This document shows, piece after piece, positions 42,359 to 49,756 of a stretch of 64,000 bases of DNA; position 1 is the first letter of the stretch; the number at the start of each line of letters is the position of its first letter. The notes under the pieces are model-generated. The model made no database searches, was not told where the DNA came from, and saw only the letters and a list, made by a program, of their open reading frames with translations. This DNA comes from RGIG7450 sp045577655. GTDB taxonomy: Bacteria > Bacillota > Clostridia > RUG12999. The DNA lies in contig JAZNIU010000027.1 of the NCBI GenBank assembly GCA_045577655.1, positions 1-64,000 on the forward strand, written 5' to 3'. Made by a program: the position numbers and the translations under genes.

Positions 42359-42726
42359 GTGGAAAAAAACAATGGTATATTGTAGACGGATATCGTCCGT
42401 CACCAACACCCGACCCGAATGCAAAATATGAAGGACATGAAAGTATTATGATATTGAATACTAATGACGTTGACGCGCACGTCAGTATCAGTATTTATTT
42501 TGAAGACCGTGACCCTGTGGAAAATATTCCGTACATTGTCCCGGCGAAGCGTATCAGATGTTTTAAAAGTGATGACAAAGAGGTGCTTGGCGGTCTTGAA
42601 ATAGGCGTAGGAGTTCAATATTCAATGGAAATTAAAAGTGATGTCGGCGTTGTTGTTCAATATGGAAGACTTGATGTACAGCAGCCTAATATGGCGTATA
42701 TGGCTCTTATGGCACAAAGCGAATAA
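42355..42726 (+). CDS. Anabaena sensory rhodopsin transducer (ASRT) family protein
   Basis: A 123-residue soluble protein of the family founded by the transducer of Anabaena sensory rhodopsin, a small beta-sandwich tetramer. Characteristic pieces are WYIVDGYRPSPTPDPNAKY, GHESIMILNTNDVDAHVSI, IYFEDRDPVENIPYIVPAKR and SDVGVVVQYGRLDVQQPN. No rhodopsin gene is in the window and Clostridia rarely have one, so the protein probably serves another signal or ligand here; its fold has been compared with carbohydrate-binding domains. AAGGAGG at 42339-42345 precedes ATG 42355. It overlaps ygjV and precedes a metal exporter. Confidence 0.82.
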   Translation: MSGKKQWYIVDGYRPSPTPDPNAKYEGHESIMILNTNDVDAHVSISIYFEDRDPVENIPYIVPAKRIRCFKSDDKEVLGGLEIGVGVQYSMEIKSDVGVVVQYGRLDVQQPNMAYMALMAQSE

Positions 42727-42739
42727 AGGACGGACCTAA

Positions 42740-43636
42740 ATGAAAACAGAGAAAAATATTTTTATCGCATTTTTTCTTAATCTGACATTTTCGATTTTTG
42801 AATTTTTAGGAGGAACCATTACAGGAAGTGTTGCGATAGTTTCGGATGCGGTGCACGATATCGGAGACGCTATAAGCATTGGTTGCGCATGGCTTTTGGA
42901 ACGAAAAAGCAAAAAACAGCCTGATGATATATACACATACGGGTATATTCGATATTCTGTTGTGGGCAGTCTTATAACAACGGTGATTCTGCTTTTAGGT
43001 TCAATCGTGGTTATATACAACGCAGTTTTAAGAATTTTTAATCCCGTTGCCATTGATTATAACGGAATGATTATATTTGCGATTATTGGCGCGGCTGTTA
43101 ATTTTTTTGCTGCCCTCTTCACAAAAGAAGGACATTCGCTCAACCAGAAAGCCGTTAATCTTCATATGATAGAAGATGTTCTTGGCTGGATTGTTGTTTT
43201 AATTGGTGCGATTGTTATGCGATTTACTAATTTTGCAGTTATCGACCCGATACTGTCTATTTTAGTTTCTGTGTTTATACTTTTTAATGCAATAAAGAAT
43301 TTCAAACAGATTGAGAATCTTTTTCTTGAAAAAATTCCTGCAGGTATAAAACTTGAAGAACTGAAAGAACACATCTGTGAAATTGACGATGTTATTGACG
43401 TTCATCACATCCATGTGTGGAGTATGGACGGGTATAATAATTATGCAACGATGCATGTTGTCACAGAAGAGGAAAGCTCTTTAATAAAAGAAAAAATAAG
43501 AACCGAGCTTAAAGAGCATGGAATAGGTCATGTTACTTTAGAACTTGAAAAGCCGGGAGAAGAGTGCGACGCTGAACATTGCCATGTTCATCATACTGAA
43601 ACAGGTGGACATCACCACCACCATCATCATCACTAA
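42740..43636 (+). CDS. Cation diffusion facilitator metal exporter with a polyhistidine C-terminus
   Basis: A 298-residue metal/proton antiporter of the CDF family. The metal site of the membrane domain is visible as SDAVHDIGDAISI in segment 2 (His-x3-Asp) and HMIEDVLGW in segment 5 (His-x3-Asp), the two-His two-Asp set expected for zinc. The cytosolic domain carries DVIDVHHIHVWSMDGYNNYA. The protein ends with HCHVHHTETGG followed by eight histidines, a natural tail likely to bind or sense metal. Zinc, cobalt or nickel are the candidates, with zinc preferred. The start is 14 bases after the ASRT-like gene. Confidence 0.9.
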   Translation: MKTEKNIFIAFFLNLTFSIFEFLGGTITGSVAIVSDAVHDIGDAISIGCAWLLERKSKKQPDDIYTYGYIRYSVVGSLITTVILLLGSIVVIYNAVLRIFNPVAIDYNGMIIFAIIGAAVNFFAALFTKEGHSLNQKAVNLHMIEDVLGWIVVLIGAIVMRFTNFAVIDPILSILVSVFILFNAIKNFKQIENLFLEKIPAGIKLEELKEHICEIDDVIDVHHIHVWSMDGYNNYATMHVVTEEESSLIKEKIRTELKEHGIGHVTLELEKPGEECDAEHCHVHHTETGGHHHHHHHH

Positions 43637-43650
43637 ACGAGGCGAGAAAA

Positions 43651-44406
43651 ATGAAAAATACTGAACTGCTGATAAAATCCACAATGGATGGCACTATGCA
43701 ACCTTCTTTGTTCTATAAAGCAAAAGGGGAGGAAAAACGACCTCTGCTTGTCGGACTGCATACATGGAGCTATGACAGGTTTAATCAAATAGATAATATG
43801 CTTCCGTATGCGGAGAAGTACAATTTTAATTTGCTGTTGCCGGAGTTCCGGGGCGCCAATCTCAAAGCAAATCCCAATTGCACAAAAGCGTGCGGGTCCG
43901 ACTATGCAAAACAAGACATAAAAGATGCTATTGACTATGTTGTCACCAATAAAAATATTGACAGAAGCAATATTTTTTTGCTGGGACTCAGCGGCGGCGG
44001 TCATATGGCGCTTTTAATGTCCGGTTTTTGTCCTGAATATTTTAAGGCTGTTGGTGCATATGTTCCGATTACCGACCTTGAAAAATGGATAAACCAGAAC
44101 CCCGGATACAGAGATAATGTTTTAGCTTGTTGCAATAACGATGTGGCAGAGCTTAGAAAAAGGTCGCCTATTAATCATGTTCAAAAAATTGCAGAGTCAA
44201 ATTTGAAGATCTTTCATGGAAAATTTGACCCGGTTGTTCCGGTGGCACAAAGTCTGGAGCTGTATGAAAAAATAATGTCAGACTATCCGGATGCCCGTGT
44301 TTTCCTTGATGTTTTTGACGGTGGTCATGAAATTGATATGAAAATGGCTTTCTACTGGATTCTTTCTCAATATCAGGAAATAGAAAAAGCGGTTGTTACA
44401 GGCTGA
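43651..44406 (+). CDS. Alpha/beta hydrolase, prolyl-oligopeptidase-like
   Basis: A 251-residue hydrolase of the alpha/beta fold without a signal peptide. The nucleophile elbow GLSGGGHMALLMSG lies near residue 111 with Ser as nucleophile, an acidic residue is available in HGKFDPVVPV near residue 190, and the catalytic His is likely in DGGHEIDM near residue 224. The N-terminus GLHTWSYDRFNQ supplies an oxyanion-hole-like segment. It resembles the S9-type peptidase/esterase group rather than lipases. The substrate is unknown. It begins 15 bases after the metal exporter. Confidence 0.78.
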   Translation: MKNTELLIKSTMDGTMQPSLFYKAKGEEKRPLLVGLHTWSYDRFNQIDNMLPYAEKYNFNLLLPEFRGANLKANPNCTKACGSDYAKQDIKDAIDYVVTNKNIDRSNIFLLGLSGGGHMALLMSGFCPEYFKAVGAYVPITDLEKWINQNPGYRDNVLACCNNDVAELRKRSPINHVQKIAESNLKIFHGKFDPVVPVAQSLELYEKIMSDYPDARVFLDVFDGGHEIDMKMAFYWILSQYQEIEKAVVTG

Positions 44407-44435
44407 TTCATATATTCTTAAATTGGAGATACAAA

Positions 44436-45308
44436 ATGAAAAAAATATTAGATCCTAGGCTTATGTTAATCGTTTCAATGATAATATTCGGTACGCTGGG
44501 GCCATTTGTACGAAACATTTCGGTTTCATCGGGTGAACTTGCGCTCTACCGTGCCATTCTGGCGTCTGTTATGATAGCGCTTTTCCTTGTTATTACAAAA
44601 CAGAAAATACCTTTTTCTAAGATTAAAAAAGAAGTGCCGCTTTTGCTTGCTTCGGGAATTGCAATGGGAATAAACTGGATTTTGCTTTTTGAAGCATACA
44701 AATACACAACTGTTTCAGCAGCTACTCTCAGCTACTATTTTGCTCCGGTTATTGTTACAGCGGTTTGCCCTGTTCTTTTTCGGGAGAAATTAACCGTTAA
44801 GCAACTGATATGTTTTATTATGTCTTCTGTCGGACTGATAATGATTACGGGCATAGGAAAACTGGGAGGCGGAAAAGATTTTATAGGCATCATGTTCGGT
44901 CTTGGTGCGGCGGTTTTCTATGCAACAGTAATTTTACTTAACAAATTCATAAAAAATGTTGATGGAATTCACAGAACTTTTTTGCAGTTTATTGCTGCAA
45001 TTGTTGTTCTTGCTCCGTACGTTTTTGCTACAAGCGGAGTTTCGCTTAATGTGCTTGACACGGTTGGTTGGGCAAATCTTCTTGTTGTAGGTATTGTGCA
45101 TACCGGCATTACATATTGTTTGTATTTTTATTCTCTCAAAGAATTACCGGGCCAGAAAGCCGCAATTTTAAGTTATATTGACCCGCTTGTAGCGGTTATA
45201 ATTTCTGTCACGGTATTGGGCGAGATGATGACTTTCTGGCAAGCGGTAGGCGGAATTTTGATTTTAGGATTTACAATGTGGAACGAAATAACACCCCGAA
45301 CGAAATAG
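44436..45308 (+). CDS. EamA family (drug/metabolite) transporter
   Basis: A 290-residue membrane protein with ten hydrophobic segments in two EamA repeats, normal for this exporter superfamily. It opens LMLIVSMIIFGTLGPFVRN, shows YKYTTVSAATLSYYFAPVIV near residue 90 at the end of repeat one and ELPGQKAAILSYIDPLVAVI near residue 240 in repeat two. The substrate is unknown; relatives export amino acids and other metabolites. TTGGAGA precedes ATG 44436. The coding end forms half of the terminator that follows. Confidence 0.86.
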   Translation: MKKILDPRLMLIVSMIIFGTLGPFVRNISVSSGELALYRAILASVMIALFLVITKQKIPFSKIKKEVPLLLASGIAMGINWILLFEAYKYTTVSAATLSYYFAPVIVTAVCPVLFREKLTVKQLICFIMSSVGLIMITGIGKLGGGKDFIGIMFGLGAAVFYATVILLNKFIKNVDGIHRTFLQFIAAIVVLAPYVFATSGVSLNVLDTVGWANLLVVGIVHTGITYCLYFYSLKELPGQKAAILSYIDPLVAVIISVTVLGEMMTFWQAVGGILILGFTMWNEITPRTK

Positions 45309-45322
45309 TTCGGGGATTTTTT
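45294..45322 (+). terminator. Rho-independent terminator after the EamA gene
   Basis: CCCCGAAC (45294-45301) pairs with GTTCGGGG (45308-45315) around GAAATA and is followed by ATTTTTT. The left arm lies inside the coding end of the permease. Confidence 0.9.
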
Positions 45323-45333
45323 ATTAAAAATGC

Positions 45334-45362
45334 TTGACATGGCTAAATGAGTGTGTTATAAT
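45334..45362 (+). promoter_or_regulatory. Sigma-A promoter of ylxM-ffh-rpsP-khpA-rimM
   Basis: A perfect TTGACA (45334-45339), a 17-base spacer, and a perfect extended -10 (TGTTATAAT ending at 45362), one of the strongest promoters in the window, as expected for SRP and ribosomal genes. A short inverted repeat at 45364-45384 follows at once. Confidence 0.9.
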
Positions 45363-45393
45363 ATGTAAAGTAATTTGCTTTACAGGTGATTTT

Positions 45394-45726
45394 ATGGCTA
45401 AAAATTTCATAAACGGGATGTTACTTGATTTTTACGGGAGTCTGCTTTCCGAAAGACAAAGAGATGTTATGGAGCTTTATTATAACGAGGATTTGTCTTT
45501 GGCGGAAATTGCAGAGGATATAGGGATTACCAGACAGGGAGTCCGTGATGCCATAAAAAAATCTGAAAGCATTTTAGCTGAAACAGAAGAAAAGCTTGGG
45601 CTTGCCCAAAGGTTTAAAGATATTTCTCAGAAACTGGATATACTGAAAAGAATGGTGCTTGAAATAGATGTTGACAAAAAAGAAACCGAGCCCATAATTA
45701 AGCTTATATCAGAACTTGAAATTTGA
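45394..45726 (+). CDS. ylxM: YlxM family DNA-binding protein
   Basis: A 110-residue sigma-region-4-like helix-turn-helix protein, regularly found before ffh in Firmicutes and thought to modulate the signal recognition particle. The HTH lies at LSERQRDVMELYYNEDLSLA and EIAEDIGITRQGVRDAIKKS (about residues 16-57), followed by a coiled-coil-like tail. Start ATG 45394 follows AGGTGAT (45384-45390). An in-frame TTG at 45334 is the promoter -35, not a start. ffh begins ten bases after its stop. Confidence 0.9.
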   Translation: MAKNFINGMLLDFYGSLLSERQRDVMELYYNEDLSLAEIAEDIGITRQGVRDAIKKSESILAETEEKLGLAQRFKDISQKLDILKRMVLEIDVDKKETEPIIKLISELEI

Positions 45727-45736
45727 GGTGAAAAAT

Positions 45737-47080
45737 TTGGCATTTGATAGTTTGGTTGAAAGACTTCAAGACACCTTCAGAAAAATGAAAAATCATGGTA
45801 AGGTAACAGAGCTTGATGTTAAAAATGCCATGAGAGAAATACGGCTTGCTTTGCTGGAAGCAGACGTAAACTATAAAGTTGTTAAAGATTTTGTCAAAAA
45901 AACTTCTGAACGTGCTGTTGGCGCTGAGATTTTAGAAAGTCTGACACCGGCTCAACATATTATAAAAATTGTTAAAGAAGAAATGGTTGAACTTCTTGGA
46001 AAAGAAGAAGCTAAACTTGAGTTTTCTTCAAAACCGCCAACGGTTATAATGATGGTTGGTTTGCAGGGTGCAGGTAAAACAACAACTTCTGCAAAACTTG
46101 CTTTGCTGCTCAAAAAACAGCGTGCAAAAAGACCGCTTCTTGTTGCTTGCGATGTTTACAGACCTGCTGCTATCAAACAACTTCAGGTGGTGGGTGCACA
46201 ACTTGACATTCCGGTTTTTTCAATCGAAGGGTCAAATGACCCGGTTGAAATTGCCAAAAAAGCAATTGATAATGCTAAAGACCACGGTAACGACCTTGTT
46301 ATCATAGATACTGCGGGCAGACTTCATGTTAATGAAGAGCTTATGCAGGAACTTGAAAATATAAAAACTGTTGCAGAGCCTACCGAAATTCTTCTTGTTG
46401 TTGACTCTATGACGGGTCAGGATGCAGTTAATGTTGCTGAATCATTCAATGAACAGCTTGAGATTACCGGCGTTGTTCTCACAAAGCTTGACGGTGACAC
46501 GCGTGGCGGTGCTGCGATAAGTGTACGCGCCGTAACAGGTAAACCGGTTAAATTTGCCGGTATGGGAGAAAAGCTTTCAGACCTTGAAGTGTTTTATCCC
46601 GAACGCATGGCATCGAGAATTCTTGGGATGGGCGATGTCCTGACGCTTATTGACAAGGCTCAGGAAGCATTTGATGAAAAACAGGCAAAAGAGCTTGAAC
46701 AGAAACTTCGTCAAAACAAGTTTGATCTGGAAGATTTTCTGGTTCAGCTCAGACAAATGAAAAATATGGGGCCTTTGTCCCAGATAGTAGGCATGCTTCC
46801 GGGAGTTGATTCAAAAGCGCTTAAAAATGCAAATATTGACGACAATCATCTTTCGAGGACCGAGGCAATAATCCTGTCTATGACGCCAAAAGAAAGGCAA
46901 AATCCAAGCATAATAAACGCAAGCCGCAAACAGAGGATTGCAAACGGTTCAGGGATGAGAGTTCAGGAGGTTAATGCCTTGCTTAAACAGTTTGATGCAA
47001 TGCAGAAAATGATTAAGCAGATGACAGGTAACAAACAAATGCAAAGACAAATGAAAAAAATGGGCAGGTTCCCGTTTTAA
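45737..47080 (+). CDS. ffh: Signal recognition particle GTPase Ffh
   Basis: Binds signal sequences of nascent membrane proteins together with 4.5S/6S RNA and targets them to FtsY and SecYEG. The 447-residue protein has the N domain, the G domain with GLQGAGKTTTSAKLALLLKK near residue 108, DTAGR near residue 190, TKLDGDTRGGAA near residue 247, and a methionine-rich M domain from about residue 300 (LVQLRQMKNMGPLSQIVGML, MQKMIKQM). Start TTG 45737 (MAFDSLVERLQ) is chosen: GAGGTG lies 6 bases before it and homologues begin the same way; the upstream in-frame TTG at 45716 is unlikely. Confidence 0.96.
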   Translation: MAFDSLVERLQDTFRKMKNHGKVTELDVKNAMREIRLALLEADVNYKVVKDFVKKTSERAVGAEILESLTPAQHIIKIVKEEMVELLGKEEAKLEFSSKPPTVIMMVGLQGAGKTTTSAKLALLLKKQRAKRPLLVACDVYRPAAIKQLQVVGAQLDIPVFSIEGSNDPVEIAKKAIDNAKDHGNDLVIIDTAGRLHVNEELMQELENIKTVAEPTEILLVVDSMTGQDAVNVAESFNEQLEITGVVLTKLDGDTRGGAAISVRAVTGKPVKFAGMGEKLSDLEVFYPERMASRILGMGDVLTLIDKAQEAFDEKQAKELEQKLRQNKFDLEDFLVQLRQMKNMGPLSQIVGMLPGVDSKALKNANIDDNHLSRTEAIILSMTPKERQNPSIINASRKQRIANGSGMRVQEVNALLKQFDAMQKMIKQMTGNKQMQRQMKKMGRFPF

Positions 47081-47107
47081 TAAAATATTATTTGGAGGTG
47101 AATATAA

Positions 47108-47353
47108 ATGGCAGTTAAAATTCGTTTAAGCCGTATGGGCGCAAAGAAAAATCCTTTTTACAGAATTGTTGTTGCAGATTCCAGATATCCGAGAAACGGT
47201 CGTTTCATTGAAGAAATAGGAACATACAATCCTATCACTGAACCGGCTGAAGTAAAGGTTGATGCAGAAAAAGCAAAAAAATGGCTTGCTTGTGGTGCTC
47301 AGCCCACAGATACTGTTAAAGCTTTACTTAAGAAAAACGGTATTGAAAAATAA
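47108..47353 (+). CDS. rpsP: 30S ribosomal protein S16
   Basis: The 81-residue protein of the small ribosomal subunit, complete and of normal size: VKIRLSRMGAKKNPFYRIVV at the N-terminus and FIEEIGTYNPITEP in the middle. TTGGAGG at 47092-47098 precedes ATG 47108. It sits in its usual place after ffh. Confidence 0.98.
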   Translation: MAVKIRLSRMGAKKNPFYRIVVADSRYPRNGRFIEEIGTYNPITEPAEVKVDAEKAKKWLACGAQPTDTVKALLKKNGIEK

Positions 47354-47373
47354 TTCGGTTTGGAGAAAAGCAG

Positions 47374-47604
47374 ATGAAAGAATTATTGACAAACATTGCA
47401 AAATCGCTTGTTGACAAACCGGAAAATGTTTCTGTTGCCGAGTCGGAAAACGACAGAGGCGTTTTACTCGAACTTCAGGTTGACCCTAAAGATATGGGTA
47501 AAATAATCGGCAAACAGGGCAGAATTGCAAAAGCAATCAGAACTGTTGTTAAAGCGGTTGCAAGTAAAGAGGACAAAAAAGTCAGAGTTGACATTATTGA
47601 ATGA
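47374..47604 (+). CDS. khpA: KH domain RNA-binding protein KhpA
   Basis: A 76-residue single KH-domain protein. The GxxG loop is the canonical IIGKQGRIAKAIRTVVKA near residue 49. KhpA forms a complex with KhpB/Jag and binds many RNAs, with effects on cell size in streptococci. It lies in its usual place between rpsP and rimM. TTGGAGAAAAG precedes ATG 47374. An intergenic hairpin follows directly. Confidence 0.93.
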   Translation: MKELLTNIAKSLVDKPENVSVAESENDRGVLLELQVDPKDMGKIIGKQGRIAKAIRTVVKAVASKEDKKVRVDIIE

Positions 47605-47606
47605 TG

Positions 47607-47634
47607 TTTCGCCGGGTAAGACTACTCGGCGAAA
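47607..47634 (+). other. Hairpin between khpA and rimM
   Basis: TTTCGCCGGGTA (47607-47618) pairs with TACTCGGCGAAA (47623-47634) around AGAC, with one G-T pair. There is no T run, so it is not a normal terminator; it could be an RNA-processing or stability element. The rimM ribosome-binding site lies 20 bases further on. Confidence 0.7.
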
Positions 47635-47666
47635 TTCATATCCAGCATAATTTGCAGGTGATTTAA

Positions 47667-48155
47667 TTGAAAAAAATTAATATAGGTAAAATTGTTACAA
47701 CACGCGGTATCCGCGGAGAAATCAAAATTTTTCCCCATACAAACGTTACGGATATGTTTGATAAGCTTAAAACTGTTTATATTGGGGAAAATGAAGAAAA
47801 GATTAAATTTGTTAAACACATAAAAGGTTGTGTATCTGTTAAATTCAGCGGAGTAGACACACCGGAAGAAGCACAAAAGCTTGTAGGTAAGCAAGTTTTT
47901 GTTGACGAAAAAATGTTGCCGAGTCTTGAAGAAAACAGCTTTTATCTGAAAGATATTATCGGTTGTGACGTTAAAGATGCAGAAGAAAATTTTGTCGGCA
48001 AAATAACCGATGTAATTTTTACCGGAGCAAACGATGTTTACGAAATAACTTCGGAAGAAGACAGAAAAATACTTGTTCCTGCTGTTAAAGAGTTCATTTT
48101 AAATGTGGACATAAAAAACAAACTTATTACAGTTAATTTAATTGAAGGAATGTAA
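47667..48155 (+). CDS. rimM: 16S rRNA processing protein RimM
   Basis: A ribosome-maturation factor that binds S19 and helps assemble the 30S head. The 162-residue protein has the N-terminal barrel (INIGKIVTTRGIRGEIKIFP) and a C-terminal PRC-like barrel (LKDIIGCDVKDAEENFVGKI, ILVPAVKEFILNVDIKNK). TTG 47667 is the start, behind CAGGTG. The gene is followed at once by a terminator, so the trmD and rplS genes that usually come next are missing from this position. Confidence 0.95.
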   Translation: MKKINIGKIVTTRGIRGEIKIFPHTNVTDMFDKLKTVYIGENEEKIKFVKHIKGCVSVKFSGVDTPEEAQKLVGKQVFVDEKMLPSLEENSFYLKDIIGCDVKDAEENFVGKITDVIFTGANDVYEITSEEDRKILVPAVKEFILNVDIKNKLITVNLIEGM

Positions 48156-48188
48156 AAAAATGACGGTGGTATAACCACCGTCATTTTT
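48156..48188. terminator. Bidirectional terminator between rimM and the WG-repeat gene
   Basis: AAAAATGACGGTGGT (48156-48170) pairs with ACCACCGTCATTTTT (48174-48188) around ATA. A and T runs on either side allow use from both strands; its right edge touches the stop codon of the minus-strand gene. Confidence 0.93.
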
Positions 48189-49647
48189 ATTTTGTTGTTA
48201 TTGTTACTGTCTGGGTGTCATCAATCCAGCCAACTGTGCAGGAGAAAGCTTCTGCAACCGCTCGGACGGGCACAAGGGTTCTGCTGCTTATAAGCTGTGG
48301 CGGAACATCAAGTTCTTTTCTTACGCCGTTTATATAAATTTCGGGTTTGCCGATTGTAAGTGAAATTGTAGTTTTACCTTGAGTTGATGTAACTGTCTGT
48401 GTAGCATCGTCCCAGTCAACGGTTGCACCAAGTGATTCAAAAATTGCACGCAGGGGAACAAGAGTTCTGCTGTTTACAAGCTGAGGAGCAACATCAAAAT
48501 TAACAGGTTTTCCGTCGATTAAAACATCAATATATGTTTCAAACAGTACTATTCCATATTTGCCGTCTTTGCAAATTGATGCTGAAGAATTTTTAAGAGG
48601 AGAGATTGACTCGTACTGGAGAGGAAGAACAACGTTGTTCTCTTTGTCAATTATACCCCAATTATAATCTTTTGAAACAACAACGCGACCCTTTTCAAAC
48701 CAGCCGGCATAAGAATATTCGGCAGGGATGACAAGTTTTCCTTCGGTGTTTATAAAACCCCATTTTCCTCCCAAAGATACTGCTGCAAGTCCTTGCGAGA
48801 AAGTGCGGACATTGTCAAATTCAAAGTCGGTAATAAGTTTGCCGGTTTTGTCGATTGCGGCAAACAAAGTTTTGTTGCCGACTTTTTTACTTACGGCTGC
48901 AACACCTTCTGAAAAATCAGTTGCGCCGGAATATTCAAAATCAATTACGGTTTTACCTGTAGCATCAATGAACCCCCAGTTTCCATTTTTCATAACGCGG
49001 GCAAGACCATCGGAAAAACTTGTTGCCATATCAAAATCAAAGTTAATTATTTTTTCGCCTTTGTCGTTTAAATATCCCCATTTATCTCCAATGGCTACGG
49101 CAACAATGCCATCTGAAAAACCGGAACCGTTGTCGTATGCGGGCGGAACAATTTCCTGCCCCAGTGCATTGATATATCCGATTTTTAAGTCTTTTAAAAC
49201 TGTTGCAACACCGCCTGAAAAGTCAGAAACATTGGAGTAGATAAGCGGAACCACGATTTCACCATAACAATTGATAAAACCAAATTTTCCGTTGCGACCA
49301 ACTGCTGCAAGACCTTCGTGGAAATCACTTGCCGAATCGTATGTAGCCAGAATAACCTCGGTTCCGTAACCGTTTATATATCCGTATTTATTATTTCTTT
49401 TAAAAACTGCAAGTCCCTCTGAAAAATTACTGGTATAATCAAATGTTGGCAGAGTAAGAAACTTGCCGGAAGCATCAATAAACCCCCATTTTCCATCTTT
49501 TTCTACAGATGCAAAACCTTCGCTGAAAGGATTTGCAAAAGTATATTCGCAATTGATAATTGACATAGTCACTCCTGCACTTGCATTAAACAAAAAAGTT
49601 GACATAAAAAGTGCAGTAAGAACTAAAAGAGTAAGTATTTTTTTCAT
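48187..49647 (-). CDS. Exported WG-repeat protein with copper-amine-oxidase-like C-terminal domain
   Basis: A 486-residue surface or secreted protein. A signal peptide (about residues 1-24, ending in NASA) is followed by about ten WG repeats of 35 residues, each with a GKWGFID-like core (for example NKYGYIN, GKFGFIN, DKWGYLN, GNWGFID), the seventh degenerate. From about residue 370 comes a pair of copper-amine-oxidase N-terminal-like units, seen as NSRTLVPLRAIFESLGATVD and SSRTLVPVRAVAEAFSCTVG, a module common on clostridial exported proteins and probably not enzymatic. The target is unknown. AAGGAGG precedes ATG 49647 on the minus strand. Confidence 0.9.
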   Translation of the reverse strand: MKKILTLLVLTALFMSTFLFNASAGVTMSIINCEYTFANPFSEGFASVEKDGKWGFIDASGKFLTLPTFDYTSNFSEGLAVFKRNNKYGYINGYGTEVILATYDSASDFHEGLAAVGRNGKFGFINCYGEIVVPLIYSNVSDFSGGVATVLKDLKIGYINALGQEIVPPAYDNGSGFSDGIVAVAIGDKWGYLNDKGEKIINFDFDMATSFSDGLARVMKNGNWGFIDATGKTVIDFEYSGATDFSEGVAAVSKKVGNKTLFAAIDKTGKLITDFEFDNVRTFSQGLAAVSLGGKWGFINTEGKLVIPAEYSYAGWFEKGRVVVSKDYNWGIIDKENNVVLPLQYESISPLKNSSASICKDGKYGIVLFETYIDVLIDGKPVNFDVAPQLVNSRTLVPLRAIFESLGATVDWDDATQTVTSTQGKTTISLTIGKPEIYINGVRKELDVPPQLISSRTLVPVRAVAEAFSCTVGWIDDTQTVTITTK

Positions 49648-49677
49648 AAATAAAACCTCCTTGATTTTTATGGTTTA

Positions 49678-49706
49678 ATTATACCATCTGTAATAAGAAA
49701 ATGCAA
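49678..49706 (-). promoter_or_regulatory. Sigma-A promoter of the WG-repeat gene
   Basis: On the minus strand TTGCAT (49706-49701) and TATAAT (49683-49678) are 17 bases apart, with TGG before the -10. The start codon lies 31 bases further. Confidence 0.75.
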
Positions 49707-49756
49707 TACAGTATTTTTTTATTTTATGTGTAAATAATAACCTTTAAAGAAAGGTT

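Noticed and set aside
43600..43636. Simple repeat or CRISPR-like array of CAC/CAT triplets
   Set aside because: It is the in-frame polyhistidine end of the metal exporter, with no spacers. No CRISPR array was found anywhere in the window.
45334..45393. N-terminal extension of YlxM from TTG 45334
   Set aside because: This codon is the -35 hexamer of a near-perfect promoter; the ribosome-binding site points to ATG 45394.
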